Source: Enterobacteriaceae bacterium UBA3516
GTDB taxonomy: Bacteria; Pseudomonadota; Gammaproteobacteria; Enterobacterales; Enterobacteriaceae
Direction of reading: 5' to 3'
DNA: 20,077 nt
Assembly: GCA_002377245.1 (NCBI GenBank)
Contig: DFPL01000149.1
Span: 1 to 20,077 of the forward strand
The position numbers and the translations under genes were made by a program. The notes beneath the pieces were generated by a model. It saw only the letters and a list, made by a program, of their open reading frames with translations. It was not told the origin of the DNA and did no database searches. Shown here one piece after another: positions 7,558 through 14,103 of the stretch (position 1 is its first letter; every line of letters begins with the position of its first letter).

Positions 7558-7613
7558 TGCTTCCTCGCTCTCTCGCGTGCTACGCCCGGTCGTTCGGCTG
7601 CGGCGAGCACTGT
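7558..7613 (+). other. Segment resembling ColE1/pMB1 origin flank
   Basis: A stretch starting TTCCTCGCTC and continuing, after a divergent part, with CGGTCGTTCGGCTGCGG is recognisable as the sequence that borders the pMB1/ColE1 origin in common vectors. No RNA II/RNA I or other ColE1 replicon parts follow. I do not know its role. It sits between sopC and the 3' end of umuC, and no gene is supported in 7461-7634. Confidence 0.55.
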
Positions 7614-7634
7614 CTGCTCTTTAAGGGACCGAGA

Positions 7635-8909
7635 TTAAATTATCCTAGCTATCGGAATATCATTCCAACGTGTAGTGTAAGCTGGTGACAGCATCTCGCG
7701 TTTCATTTTCCAATCAGGGGCAGTGCCTCTACCGGCAAACCAAATCTGTCCCAGGCCGGTCTGATTGATGGTATCCAGGACTTTCATCAGCTCCTGGCTG
7801 TGCGGCCGTGGGGCCTGTTCGTCAAACAGATTGAGCTGGGCAACGCCGGTGGATGAGAAATCATTCAGCATGATGCCTGCTTTGGCAAACCTGTGCCCGT
7901 TCCGCCAGACACGTTCCAGCGCCCTCTGCGCGGCTGCAATGATGTCCCGGGTATCCTGAGTAGGCGTCAGCAGTGTTTCGCTGCTGACGTTGCTGTAGTA
8001 AGGCTCATTCACGGCAAACGGCGAGGATTTAACGAAAACTGAAATATGGCGGCAGAACTGGCGTTCACCCCGCAATTTTTCGGCAGCGCGCTCAGCATAC
8101 TGGCAGACCGCCTGTTGCATAGCCTCAAGGGTGGTGATCCTCTCCCCGAATGAACGGCTGCAGACGATCTGTTGTTTAGTGGGAGGCGCTTCTTCCAGTG
8201 CTATACAGCTTTCACCATTGAGCTCACGGACCGTACGTTCGAGAACGACGCTGAAATTTTTACGAATAAATACTGTATTAGCCTGTGCCAGCTGAAGCGC
8301 AGTGGTGATGCCCATAACATTAAGTTTCTTCGCTATCCGGCTTCCCACGCCCCAGAGCTCTTCTACTGGCTGCAGCGATAATAGTTTTGCCGTTCTCTGC
8401 GGATTAGCCAGCGTCAGTGCCAGCACGCCTTTAAACTGCGGCCACTCCTTGGATGCCCACTGTGCACTTTTTGCCAGCGTCTTGCTCGGTCCCATTCCCA
8501 CGCCAATGGTCAGACCCGTTCCGCTAAGGATATGCCTGCGAAGCTGCAGACCAAACTCTTCATAGCTCATACACGAATCAATTCCCCGGATATCAAGAAA
8601 CATTTCATCGATGGAGTACTGCTCCACACGCGGTGCCAGCTCTTCCATCAGTGCCATCATCCGGTTACTCATGCTGGCGTACAGTTCATAGTTGCTTGAG
8701 AAAACATGCAGCTGCTCCGGGAGCTGCATCTGTTTTATCTGGAACCAGGGCATACCCATTTTTATGCCCAGGCGCTTTGCCTCTCTTGACATCGCAATGC
8801 AGCAGCCGTCATTGTTTGAAAGAACCAGTACGGGCTTTTCTCGCAAATCCGGGCGAAAAACCTTCTCGCAGCTGGCATAGAACTTGTTCGCATCTGCCAG
8901 GGCGAACAT
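7635..8909 (-). CDS. umuC: UmuC-like DNA polymerase V catalytic subunit
   Basis: A Y-family translesion polymerase of about 424 residues, the usual UmuC length. Visible landmarks, numbered from the upstream Met at 8912: the first metal-binding Asp (D7) in FALADANKFYASC, the catalytic D102-E103 in YSIDEMFLD, little-finger region SFGERI, and a beta-clamp-binding motif QLNLF at about 359-363. With UmuD' dimer, RecA and ATP it forms an error-prone polymerase that copies past lesions and raises mutation rates. Two ATGs are adjacent (8912 and 8909); E. coli UmuC starts MFAL, which favours 8909, sharing one base with the umuD stop. It is close to the E. coli protein throughout and looks intact. Confidence 0.95.
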   Translation of the reverse strand: MFALADANKFYASCEKVFRPDLREKPVLVLSNNDGCCIAMSREAKRLGIKMGMPWFQIKQMQLPEQLHVFSSNYELYASMSNRMMALMEELAPRVEQYSIDEMFLDIRGIDSCMSYEEFGLQLRRHILSGTGLTIGVGMGPSKTLAKSAQWASKEWPQFKGVLALTLANPQRTAKLLSLQPVEELWGVGSRIAKKLNVMGITTALQLAQANTVFIRKNFSVVLERTVRELNGESCIALEEAPPTKQQIVCSRSFGERITTLEAMQQAVCQYAERAAEKLRGERQFCRHISVFVKSSPFAVNEPYYSNVSSETLLTPTQDTRDIIAAAQRALERVWRNGHRFAKAGIMLNDFSSTGVAQLNLFDEQAPRPHSQELMKVLDTINQTGLGQIWFAGRGTAPDWKMKREMLSPAYTTRWNDIPIARII

Positions 8910-9337
8910 CATTCGTGTCCACGTGTTTTATGAACAAATGCCGTCACCACACCAAATATCTGCAGGTGCTCCGGATCAGGCCAGAGAGTAGGGTAGGAGG
9001 GGTTCATCGGCTGCAGACCTGGTCGGGGAGTCAGCAAAAGGCGTTTTACGGTAAATTCACCCTCAACCTCAGCAATGACAATATCACCATGGCGGGCCTG
9101 CTCCGCTTTATCAACCACAAGCAAATCACCCGAATACAGACCGATATCGGTCATTGAGTTACCGATTGCCCGGACAAAATACGTTGAGCTTCGGCGTTGA
9201 ATGCAGAACTCATTAAGATCCAGTTCGGCTTCAACGTAGTCCTGAGCCGGACTGGGGAAGCCGGCCTGACACCGTTCCGTGAACAACGGTGCGGTAAAGG
9301 ACTCAGGACTGATTGCTGCAGGAATAAAGCGAAACAT
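8909..9337 (-). CDS. umuD: UmuD-like SOS mutagenesis protease subunit
   Basis: A LexA/S24-family protein of 142 residues. RecA-stimulated self-cleavage is expected at A25-G26 (CQAGFPSP; E. coli UmuD has Cys-Gly there), with nucleophile S61 in GNSM and general base K98 in GEFTVKRL. Cleaved UmuD' pairs with UmuC to make polymerase V. AGGAGG lies 5 nt before the ATG, and a LexA box and promoter lie just upstream (9356-9400). The stop codon overlaps the umuC start, so the two proteins are co-translated. Ala rather than Cys at the cleavage site is common in plasmid homologues and not a defect. Confidence 0.95.
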   Translation of the reverse strand: MFRFIPAAISPESFTAPLFTERCQAGFPSPAQDYVEAELDLNEFCIQRRSSTYFVRAIGNSMTDIGLYSGDLLVVDKAEQARHGDIVIAEVEGEFTVKRLLLTPRPGLQPMNPSYPTLWPDPEHLQIFGVVTAFVHKTRGHE

Positions 9338-9355
9338 AGAAACCTCCTTTTTATA

Positions 9356-9371
9356 CTGTATTTATATACAG
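9356..9371 (-). promoter_or_regulatory. LexA (SOS) box of umuDC
   Basis: The plus strand reads CTGTATTTATATACAG, a perfect CTG-N10-CAG LexA operator nearly identical to that of E. coli umuDC. It overlaps the -10 side of the promoter, so LexA would block transcription until DNA damage. Confidence 0.95.
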
Positions 9372-9400
9372 TATTATTTCTGGTTTTACTGAGGTTTCAA
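9371..9400 (-). promoter_or_regulatory. umuDC promoter
   Basis: On the minus strand TTGAAA (complement of 9395-9400), an 18-bp spacer and TAATAC (complement of 9371-9376) form a plausible sigma-70 promoter. The -10 hexamer touches the LexA box. Confidence 0.7.
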
Positions 9401-9703
9401 GTTTATTAATGAGCATGTCGTTTAACTGGCTCTAATTTAAACAGAAATAAGTGATGTCAGACATATTCTCCCGATGGTGTCATGCTGTTCAGGCAGCGGA
9501 GCAGGAGAGCACTGTATGGCACCCACCATGAACATCATATCTTTTGTGCCGTTGCATAACGGTCGCTACGAGACAGTTATTATCTCCAGAAACGGGGGGA
9601 TGCCCTTTTGGATAATGGCCATAATTACCAGATTGACCTACTGCGCGGGGATTAAAAGCTGTGCAATAAAAAGGCCGCTGACGAACATCCTGCTATGCAA
9701 AAC
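9401..9703. other. Intergenic, no gene supported
   Basis: Open frames exist on the plus strand (for example 9474-9791) but none has a convincing ribosome site, and the longest runs through the terminator and small-peptide gene on the other strand. I see nothing definite in this stretch. Confidence 0.4.
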
Positions 9704-9705
9704 AG

Positions 9706-9726
9706 AAAAGCTGGCCAGGGGCCAGC
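9706..9726 (-). terminator. Terminator of the small-peptide gene
   Basis: Read on the minus strand, GCTGGCC, a 3-nt loop and GGCCAGC (arms 9720-9726 and 9710-9716) are followed by TTTTCTGTTTT. This is a strong intrinsic terminator placed 10 nt after the stop of the small ORF at 9737. Confidence 0.8.
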
Positions 9727-9736
9727 CTGCAATGAC

Positions 9737-9832
9737 TTATAGCTTTTGCCAGCACATCAGCATGGCCAGGAACAGAATTGTCGCCGCCTGAGAGGCGGTT
9801 GAGGCAGTCAGAAACGTTTCTAACAATAGCAT
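9737..9832 (-). CDS. Putative small hydrophobic peptide (toxin-like)
   Basis: A 31-residue frame on the minus strand: MLLLETFLTASTASQAATIL followed by FLAMLMCWQKL. GGAG lies 10 nt before the ATG at 9832; an in-frame ATG at 9850 would add MRRTTI and give 37 residues. The peptide is one hydrophobic helix with a Trp-Gln-Lys end, as in many type I toxins and small membrane proteins, and it is followed at once by a strong terminator. A longer frame upstream (9853-10173) stops 2 nt before the ATG at 9850, which might couple translation. I do not recognise a named family, and no antisense RNA promoter is clear on the other strand. Toxin function is an inference from size, hydrophobicity and layout. 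Confidence 0.4.
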   Translation of the reverse strand: MLLLETFLTASTASQAATILFLAMLMCWQKL

Positions 9833-10262
9833 TATCGTAGTTCTCCGCATTATTACTTTCTTATGGTGTGGCTTAAGGGCCTGGCCCCGTTTACAGGAAG
9901 TAGTGTTCTGTCACGACGCTTGCCAGCGGTAACGGGAACGGTTCGAATATGCCATTTTCGGTACGTATTCATCCTAGTGCGGCTTGTCAGTGGGAGGTGG
10001 ACTGAAACACTGAAAAGTCTGACTGCCCGGGGAATGAAAAGAGGAGCTGCCAAAAAGACCGCTGGCGCGGCCTGTGTCAAGAGCATGAGCTCTGTCTTGT
10101 ATAAATGGAGGACACGGTAAACCTTAAACTGCGTCATTACCCAGTCATAATTGGCAAATTTCAAGCATCCCACTATCTCTCCAATACCTAATCGTGGTGG
10201 CCTTCATGCTTACCACTTCTCATCTTCACGAAATCATAAAAGCTCTCGAATAAATCTAATTA

Positions 10263-10401
10263 TTCTCTAATATTTCTCATTTTATTCTCAAATAGTTCTT
10301 GAGATGAGGTTTTTGCGGGTTTATTATCTCAATAGTTCTCTTTTTGGTCTCTGATTTTTCTCAATTAGGGATTTTGAAATACATTAAAATTTCTCACAGG
10401 A
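10263..10401 (+). repeat. parC: parC-like centromere, 11-bp repeats
   Basis: TTCTC-starting 11-mers begin at 10263, 10274, 10285 and 10296 (exact 11-bp steps), and a second set at 10336, 10347 (GTCTC), 10358 and, three steps on, 10391. The two sets flank a promoter, the same architecture as parC of R1, where ParR binds the repeats to form the segregation complex and to repress parMR. Confidence 0.85.
10299..10327 (+). promoter_or_regulatory. parMR promoter inside parC
   Basis: TTGAGA at 10299-10304, a 17-bp spacer and TATTAT at 10322-10327 make a good sigma-70 promoter located exactly between the two sets of 11-bp repeats, so ParR binding should switch it off. Confidence 0.8.
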
Positions 10402-10408
10402 AATGCAC

Positions 10409-11365
10409 ATGAAATTTTTCATTGATGATGGCTCTACCAATATCAAAATGCAGTGGACAGAGGGTAATGAGGTCAAACAACTGATCAGCCCTAACAGTTT
10501 TAAGCGGGAATGGGCGGTGAATTTTGGTCCGGAGCCGGTATTTAACTATGCGTTCAACGGCGAACACTATTCGTTTGATCCCATCAGCGCGGATGCGCTG
10601 GTCACCACTAACGTCGCCTGGCAGTACAGTGACGTGAATGTGGTGGCCGTACACCATGCTCTCCTCAAATCCGGTATCACGCCTCAGGATGTGGATATCG
10701 TCGTGACCTTGCCGCTTGCTGAGTTTTACGACCGTAACAATCAGCCCAACGAAGAAAATATTCGCCGCAAGCAGACCAGTCTGATGCGTCCGGTGACACT
10801 GAATGGCGGGCAGACCTTCATCATCCGCAGTGTGGAGGTTATGCCGGAATCTATTCCGGCGGGCTACGGCGTGGTAAAGGACATGGACGATCTGGATTCA
10901 CTCCTGATTATCGACCTGGGGGGAACCACGCTCGACATTTCTCATGTTATGTCACGTATGCGTGGCATTTCCCGCATTTATGGCAACCCGGAGCTGGGCG
11001 TTTCGCTGATGACGCAGGACGTTCGTGCTGCGCTGAGCATGGCACGTACCCGAAGCAGTAGCCTTCTTGCCGATGAAATCATCATCAACCGGCGTGATGA
11101 GGCCTTCCTGAGTAAGCGTATTAACGATTTGTCACGTCTGGAGCTGGTCAGAACGGCGCTGAAGGAGTCACATCAGCGTCTTATCACCCGGGTTCTTGAA
11201 CCGATCAGCAGCTTTAACGGATACTCTCATGTTATGGTTATTGGCGGCGGTGCAGAGCTCATCGCTGATGCGGTCAGAAAACATTGCGGGCTTCGTGACG
11301 AACGATTTTTCGTCAGCGCCAGCCCGCAGTATGACCTGGTGAATGGCATGCATGAAATTGGCTGA
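10409..11365 (+). CDS. parM: ParM/StbA, actin-like partition ATPase
   Basis: The 318-residue protein aligns along its length with ParM of R1: FIDDGSTNIK (phosphate-1 loop, residues 4-13), SPNSFKREWAV, NIAWQYSDVNVVAVHHAL-type block, IIDLGGTTLDIS (phosphate-2, Asp169) and VMVIGGGAELI (adenosine loop, Gly279-281). ParM polymerises with ATP into filaments that push ParR-parC-bound plasmids to the cell poles. The AGGA at 10398-10401 is 7 nt from the ATG at 10409 but only 1 nt from the one at 10403, so 10409 is chosen; it also fits R1 ParM. It ends 4 nt before parR. Confidence 0.96.
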   Translation: MKFFIDDGSTNIKMQWTEGNEVKQLISPNSFKREWAVNFGPEPVFNYAFNGEHYSFDPISADALVTTNVAWQYSDVNVVAVHHALLKSGITPQDVDIVVTLPLAEFYDRNNQPNEENIRRKQTSLMRPVTLNGGQTFIIRSVEVMPESIPAGYGVVKDMDDLDSLLIIDLGGTTLDISHVMSRMRGISRIYGNPELGVSLMTQDVRAALSMARTRSSSLLADEIIINRRDEAFLSKRINDLSRLELVRTALKESHQRLITRVLEPISSFNGYSHVMVIGGGAELIADAVRKHCGLRDERFFVSASPQYDLVNGMHEIG

Positions 11366-11369
11366 GAAC

Positions 11370-11759
11370 ATGGACAAACCGGATACCCGTCGCAAGATCA
11401 CGTTTTACCTTAATCCCGAGAGCAACGAAGCCGAGCGTTTTGTCTGTGACGAAATAGACAAGGTACCTCAGGGAGAACGGGGCCGGGTATGGCGTGCCAC
11501 GCTGCTGGCAGGTTTTGCTCTGCGTAAACAGGACCCGCGGCTGGCAAATATGCTGGCCGAGCTGCTGAATGAACATACCACCTTTGAAGAAATGGTCATT
11601 GTCATGCAGGCGGTGTTTCCTGAAGAGATGAAAGGGCTTGTTAACCGCAAACCGGCAGGGCAGCCGGTGTCAGAACCGGTGACAGAAGAGACGGCACAGG
11701 TCCGGACGGGCAATGAAACGCGTGAGAATGCCAGAGCAATGTTTGGGCAAAAAAAATAA
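11370..11759 (+). CDS. parR: ParR/StbB, parC-binding adaptor
   Basis: A 129-residue protein similar to R1 ParR (117 residues): basic start (MDKPDTRRKITFYLNP), then VCDEIDKVPQGERGRVWRATLLAGFALRKQDPR, a ribbon-helix-helix type DNA-binding region. The C-terminal tail (from about residue 95) is polar and likely disordered; in R1 the tail contacts ParM filaments. ParR binds parC repeats, links them to ParM and represses the operon. The start at 11370 is the Met matching R1; an earlier in-frame ATG at 11343 lies inside parM. It is followed by a small membrane-protein gene in the same transcript. Confidence 0.92.
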   Translation: MDKPDTRRKITFYLNPESNEAERFVCDEIDKVPQGERGRVWRATLLAGFALRKQDPRLANMLAELLNEHTTFEEMVIVMQAVFPEEMKGLVNRKPAGQPVSEPVTEETAQVRTGNETRENARAMFGQKK

Positions 11760-11769
11760 GGAGACCTGG

Positions 11770-12015
11770 ATGACATTTACTTCACGGGTTAAGCACCATG
11801 CCGGGCAGCTGCTTATCAAAGCCGGCGTACCGGAACAGCAGATACCGTCCCGGATGAAATCTGTCGGGTCCTACATGATCCTGTTGAGCTGTGCGGCGAT
11901 TATCCCGCTTGTGCTCCTGGATAACGTGCCGATGGCGGTGACCATCATGCTGCAACTGGTCTACGCGGCGCTGATGTGCATTGGACTGACCCTGGCGGTA
12001 GACGAAAAGAAATAA
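11770..12015 (+). CDS. Small two-helix membrane protein, 81 aa
   Basis: AAGGAG at 11758-11763 is 6 nt before the ATG, and the gene begins 10 nt after parR and ends before the operon terminator, so it is transcribed with parMR. After a basic, amphipathic N-terminus (about 30 residues) come two hydrophobic segments, SYMILLSCAAIIPLVLL and AVTIMLQLVYAALMCIGLTL, joined by a short loop, with a charged end (VDEKK). I do not know its function. Its place in the partition operon might be only a passenger position. Confidence 0.8.
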   Translation: MTFTSRVKHHAGQLLIKAGVPEQQIPSRMKSVGSYMILLSCAAIIPLVLLDNVPMAVTIMLQLVYAALMCIGLTLAVDEKK

Positions 12016-12046
12016 TCCTCACCGCATTATCCCGACCCGCCTCAAG

Positions 12047-12070
12047 AACCCGCCACCTGGCGGGTTTTTT
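12047..12070 (+). terminator. Terminator of the parMR operon
   Basis: AACCCGCC (12047-12054) and GGCGGGTT (12059-12066) form a perfect 8-bp stem with a 4-nt loop, and the T run extends to 12070. Confidence 0.92.
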
Positions 12071-12074
12071 ATGC

Positions 12075-12393
12075 GCTCACGTCGGCCTGCGGCCTCGCCG
12101 CTCTCACTGTGCCGTCTTCGCCGGCACGCCAGTGGCCGACACGCGCGGCGTGCCGGGGCTGTGCCCTGTTCCCCTCTGGTCCGGGTGTTCCTCTGTTCCT
12201 TTGCCGCACAGGACTGTCCCACACGGTCGTCAGTTGCACGGGTCGCGTTGCTGAACGCCGGCACCCGGTCCCTGCGCAGGCTCCGGGCTGCGGCTTTGAC
12301 GTTCTCCCTGCACCTGACTTTCCCCGCGTGGGTTGCCTGTTTATGCGGCGAAGGAACTCAGAGAAACATCATTTAACCCGGAGGAAATCCTAC
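12075..12393 (+). promoter_or_regulatory. Structured GC-rich leader upstream of 12394
   Basis: No gene is supported in this 320-nt stretch. It holds competing hairpins: CCGGCACGCC (12121-12130) with GGCGTGCCGG (12147-12156), GTCGGCC (12081-12087) with GGCCGAC (12134-12140), and GTGCCG (12109-12114) with CGGCAC (12122-12127). These interleave, so they cannot all form at once without a pseudoknot. Leading regions of F-like plasmids carry folded single-strand promoters (Frpo type); this could be one, but it is not obviously the same sequence as the repeat at 16911, 17401 and 19223. Confidence 0.45.
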
Positions 12394-12666
12394 ATGTCAC
12401 AGCGAAACGTCAACACCGCAGCAAAAGAATCTAAAGAAACATCACTAACGACAGACCAGGTCATGGACCTCTTTGACCAGGTCCTGACCGTGTCCGGGCT
12501 TCAGTTCCCGGATGAGTTCACCCCGCCTGCAGGGAGTGAGGAACACGTGGCCTTCTGGAATGCAGGGCCGGACTATCTGCAGGTCTGGACGGTAGATGGC
12601 CATCCGGTTGCCGCAGCGGCACCCATGCACCGTTTTTTCTGCACGCTGCCAGAGGAGGGGGCGTAA
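12394..12666 (+). CDS. Hypothetical protein, 90 aa
   Basis: A good ribosome site (GGAGG at 12380-12384, 9 nt before the ATG) and a one-base TAATG overlap with the next gene support this as a real, coupled gene. The first 20 residues are polar and probably flexible (MSQRNVNTAAKESKE), followed by a helix and an aromatic region (AFWNAGPDYLQVWTVDG). No known domain is recognised. The pairing with a methyltransferase-like gene suggests the two products act together, in the leading region. Confidence 0.75.
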   Translation: MSQRNVNTAAKESKETSLTTDQVMDLFDQVLTVSGLQFPDEFTPPAGSEEHVAFWNAGPDYLQVWTVDGHPVAAAAPMHRFFCTLPEEGA

Positions 12667-13481
12667 TGTCTCAACTTTCAATTTTCGACACACTGGATAT
12701 GACCATCACGCCAGCGGTACCCGGTGCGGACCTGACAGTTTCCCTGACACGGCCTGCTGCCGTTCCTGCCCGCAAAATCCGGGGGGAGACGCGCCAGGCC
12801 TTCATCAGTGAATTCCGCCAGATGGCCCCGTATCTGCGGCGCAGTGAGGTTTTTCGCGACTTCGTCACCCTCGCGGCCAGCGAGCTGGACCTGGTCCGCA
12901 TTCACTCACCAGAAAGTCGGGCGCGCTGCAGCCAGATTACTGCGCGTTACAAGCCGGCGGATATCGACCGGATGCACACGCTGTTTGCCCTGCTGGTTCA
13001 GGCGCTGTCTGAAGCGCACCAGGACTTTCTGGGTTCGGTGTACATGGCGCTTGAGCTGGGAGCCGATGAGATGGGGCAGTACTTCACGCCTCATCACGTT
13101 TCATCGTTGCTGGCGCAGCTGGCCGCCGGTGAATTACTGGCGCAGCTGAAGTCCTGCCCTTATATCAGCCTGCAGGAGCCGACCAGCGGGGCAGGGGGGA
13201 TGATCATTGCGTTTGCAGAGATAATGCTCGGGGCGGGCCTGAACCCCGCCACGCAGCTGCAGGCGGTCACCATTGATATCGACCCCCTGGCGGCAGACAT
13301 GACGTTTGTGCAGCTCAGCCTGCTGGGCATTCCGGCCATCGTAAATACCGGCAACACGCTGACCCTGGAGATGAGTCTGGCACGTCATACCCCGGTCTGG
13401 TTCTTCAATGACTGGCCGGAACGGATACAGTCCCATGAACGTGTCCAGACCATGCGGGCATTCATGACCCGCATGGAGTGA
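12666..13481 (+). CDS. N6-adenine methyltransferase-like protein
   Basis: A 271-residue protein with the layout of HsdM-type N-6 DNA methylases: a GQYFTP motif before the core, then SAM-binding motif I EPTSGAGG (residues 171-178) and an acidic motif DIDPLA. Motif IV, normally NPP[FY] in such enzymes, is replaced by FFNDWPE (residues 246-252), so catalysis as a standard adenine methylase is doubtful, though the position and the preceding FF are suggestive of a diverged site. It starts one base inside the stop of the previous gene. Such genes are common in leading regions of F-type plasmids. A role in protecting entering DNA or in binding it is possible, but unproven. Confidence 0.8.
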   Translation: MSQLSIFDTLDMTITPAVPGADLTVSLTRPAAVPARKIRGETRQAFISEFRQMAPYLRRSEVFRDFVTLAASELDLVRIHSPESRARCSQITARYKPADIDRMHTLFALLVQALSEAHQDFLGSVYMALELGADEMGQYFTPHHVSSLLAQLAAGELLAQLKSCPYISLQEPTSGAGGMIIAFAEIMLGAGLNPATQLQAVTIDIDPLAADMTFVQLSLLGIPAIVNTGNTLTLEMSLARHTPVWFFNDWPERIQSHERVQTMRAFMTRME

Positions 13482-13487
13482 TATCGG

Positions 13488-13510
13488 AAGCGGGCATGGC
13501 CCGCTTTTTT
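13488..13510 (+). terminator. Terminator after methylase-like gene
   Basis: AGCGGGC (13489-13495), loop ATG, GCCCGCT (13499-13505) and a six-T run form a canonical intrinsic terminator 8 nt past the stop codon. Confidence 0.92.
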
Positions 13511-13541
13511 CCTGACTGACGCAATTCGTCAGCGGGTCCCG

Positions 13542-13709
13542 CGCAAGCTAGTCCAGGTCAGTTATGACAATGCTTATTCATTGCTGTTTCAGGTCCTGGC
13601 TGCAATAACGTTTGTTTGTGCGATCATTGTCTGGGGCATGCTGGGCTACAAGGCCCATGATTTAGCTACGGCCAAAACTGATTCCAGAGACGAGCACATA
13701 AAAGACTGA
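13542..13709 (+). pseudogene. Possible membrane-protein remnant
   Basis: The frame reading RKLVQVSYDNAYSLL, then a clear membrane helix (FQVLAAITFVCAIIVWGMLG) and a charged end (DSRDEHIKD), stops at 13707-13709. There is no ATG, GTG or TTG with a ribosome site at its beginning. It lies after a terminator and just before the AT-rich island, so it may be the tail of a gene cut by past rearrangement. Evidence is thin. Confidence 0.25.
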
Positions 13710-13718
13710 CCTGAGTGC

Positions 13719-13746
13719 AATGTCCGCTTTGTGCCAGGAGCAGACA
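13719..13746 (+). repeat. Left inverted sequence of the island
   Basis: A 28-bp sequence (AATGTCCGCT... to ...GGAGCAGACA) whose reverse complement resembles 16820-16848 (ACTTCCGCTC... to ...AGCGGACGTT); about three quarters of positions agree when aligned by eye. The pair brackets the AT-rich segment. Similar sequences are scattered in enterobacterial intergenic DNA, so they may be borrowed chromosomal motifs rather than transposon ends. Confidence 0.45.
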
Positions 13747-14103
13747 CTGCAAAAATTACACTGAATTAATCTATAGCAACTAGCCACAAGAAATTGCTTA
13801 CATAGTACTACTATCAATTTAAAGAGCGTTAATAACTGCGCAAGCTGTTGTGAACACCAAACATTTTTTCCGGAGATAAGCAGCAGCCCATGACTTTATC
13901 TATACAAATTGGTAAGGATCTGTGGCATTTGATGTAAGAGGGGCTCACTTTCGGTACTTTGTGGCGGATAGATTATATCGGGGTTGTGAACACTATTTTC
14001 TAAGAACTTTGAATTTGAGCATAAATTGCAGTCGTACAGGTTTTGTACTACGGGTTAACTTGTTAAGATATTTTTATCATTTAAATATCTTTGAGGTTTT
14101 CAC
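13747..14103. other. AT-rich upstream region of the helicase gene
   Basis: No gene is supported here. The composition changes sharply from the GC-rich leading region to AT-rich DNA. The segment presumably holds the promoter of the gene at 14104; AT-rich hexamers near 14043-14070 could serve, but I cannot single one out. Confidence 0.5.

Noticed and set aside
9853..10173. 106-codon minus-strand frame as a protein gene
   Set aside because: No ribosome site or recognisable domain; kept only as a possible leader frame for the small peptide.
12109..12393. N-terminal extension of the 90-aa gene
   Set aside because: The Cys/Pro/Arg-rich sequence looks like translated leader hairpins, and GGAGG stands just before the ATG at 12394.
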